Source of the DNA: Nocardioides sp.
GTDB lineage: Bacteria; Actinomycetota; Actinomycetes; Propionibacteriales; Nocardioidaceae
DNA length: 5,336 nucleotides
Assembly (NCBI GenBank): GCA_021731205.1
Contig: JAKFXV010000073.1
Coordinates: 1-5,336 of the forward strand
Direction of reading: 5' to 3'
A program made the translations under genes and the position numbers. The notes under the pieces are model-generated. The model saw nothing but the letters and a program-made list of their open reading frames with translations, searched no databases and had not been told where the DNA came from. Positions 5,323 through 5,336 of this stretch are shown in pieces. Positions within the stretch are counted from its first letter, which is position 1; each line of letters opens with the position of its first letter.

Positions 5323-5336
5323 CTCGGTAGCATGAC
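5323..5336. other. Right edge, possible promoter of the next gene
   Basis: Fourteen bases after the ycaQ-like stop. They contain TAGCAT (5328-5333), which fits the TANNNT -10 pattern, overlapping an ATG at 5332 that could itself be a start. In related actinobacteria secA often lies in this direction. Too little sequence to decide. Confidence 0.2.

Overview
The window is about 5.3 kb of high-GC DNA (roughly 65-70% GC, strong G/C preference at third codon positions) with five protein genes, all on the + strand. Gene content and order (lpqB, comF, hpf, a NarL-type response regulator, a YcaQ-type winged-helix protein) are those of the conserved actinobacterial chromosomal segment that usually has mtrA-mtrB upstream and secA downstream. 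Protein style suggests an actinomycete, perhaps near Nocardioides or Streptomyces. That placement is an inference from family resemblance only; no phylogeny was run. There is no sign of a mobile element, CRISPR array, tRNA or rRNA, and no evidence of a new multi-gene system.

Layout: (1) 2-1576, the 3' part of lpqB, an envelope lipoprotein linked to the MtrAB two-component system; its 5' end, with signal peptide and lipobox, lies outside the window. (2) 1616-2365, comF, a zinc-finger phosphoribosyltransferase-fold protein. (3) 2366-2741, a gene-free stretch of 376 nt that stands out in an otherwise tight cluster. Its right part is lower in GC and holds a stem-loop, a possible short ORF overlapping the hpf start, and a CCAG-rich degenerate tandem repeat. 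(4) 2742-3368, hpf, a long-form ribosome hibernation factor with a near-perfect Shine-Dalgarno. (5) 3390-4076, an orphan LuxR/NarL-type response regulator resembling Streptomyces OrrA. (6) 4114-5322, a YcaQ/AlkX-like DNA glycosylase-family protein with the Q-x-D catalytic signature. The last 14 nt hold no gene.

The genes do not form one pathway. They combine envelope sensing (lpqB), ribosome dormancy (hpf), stress or development signalling (orphan regulator) and DNA repair (YcaQ-like). All are 'state of the cell' functions that tend to stay together in Actinobacteria. hpf, the regulator and the ycaQ-like gene are spaced 21 and 37 nt apart and could share a transcript. The most interesting part is the hpf leader, where several independent features coincide just upstream of a gene expected to be tightly regulated.
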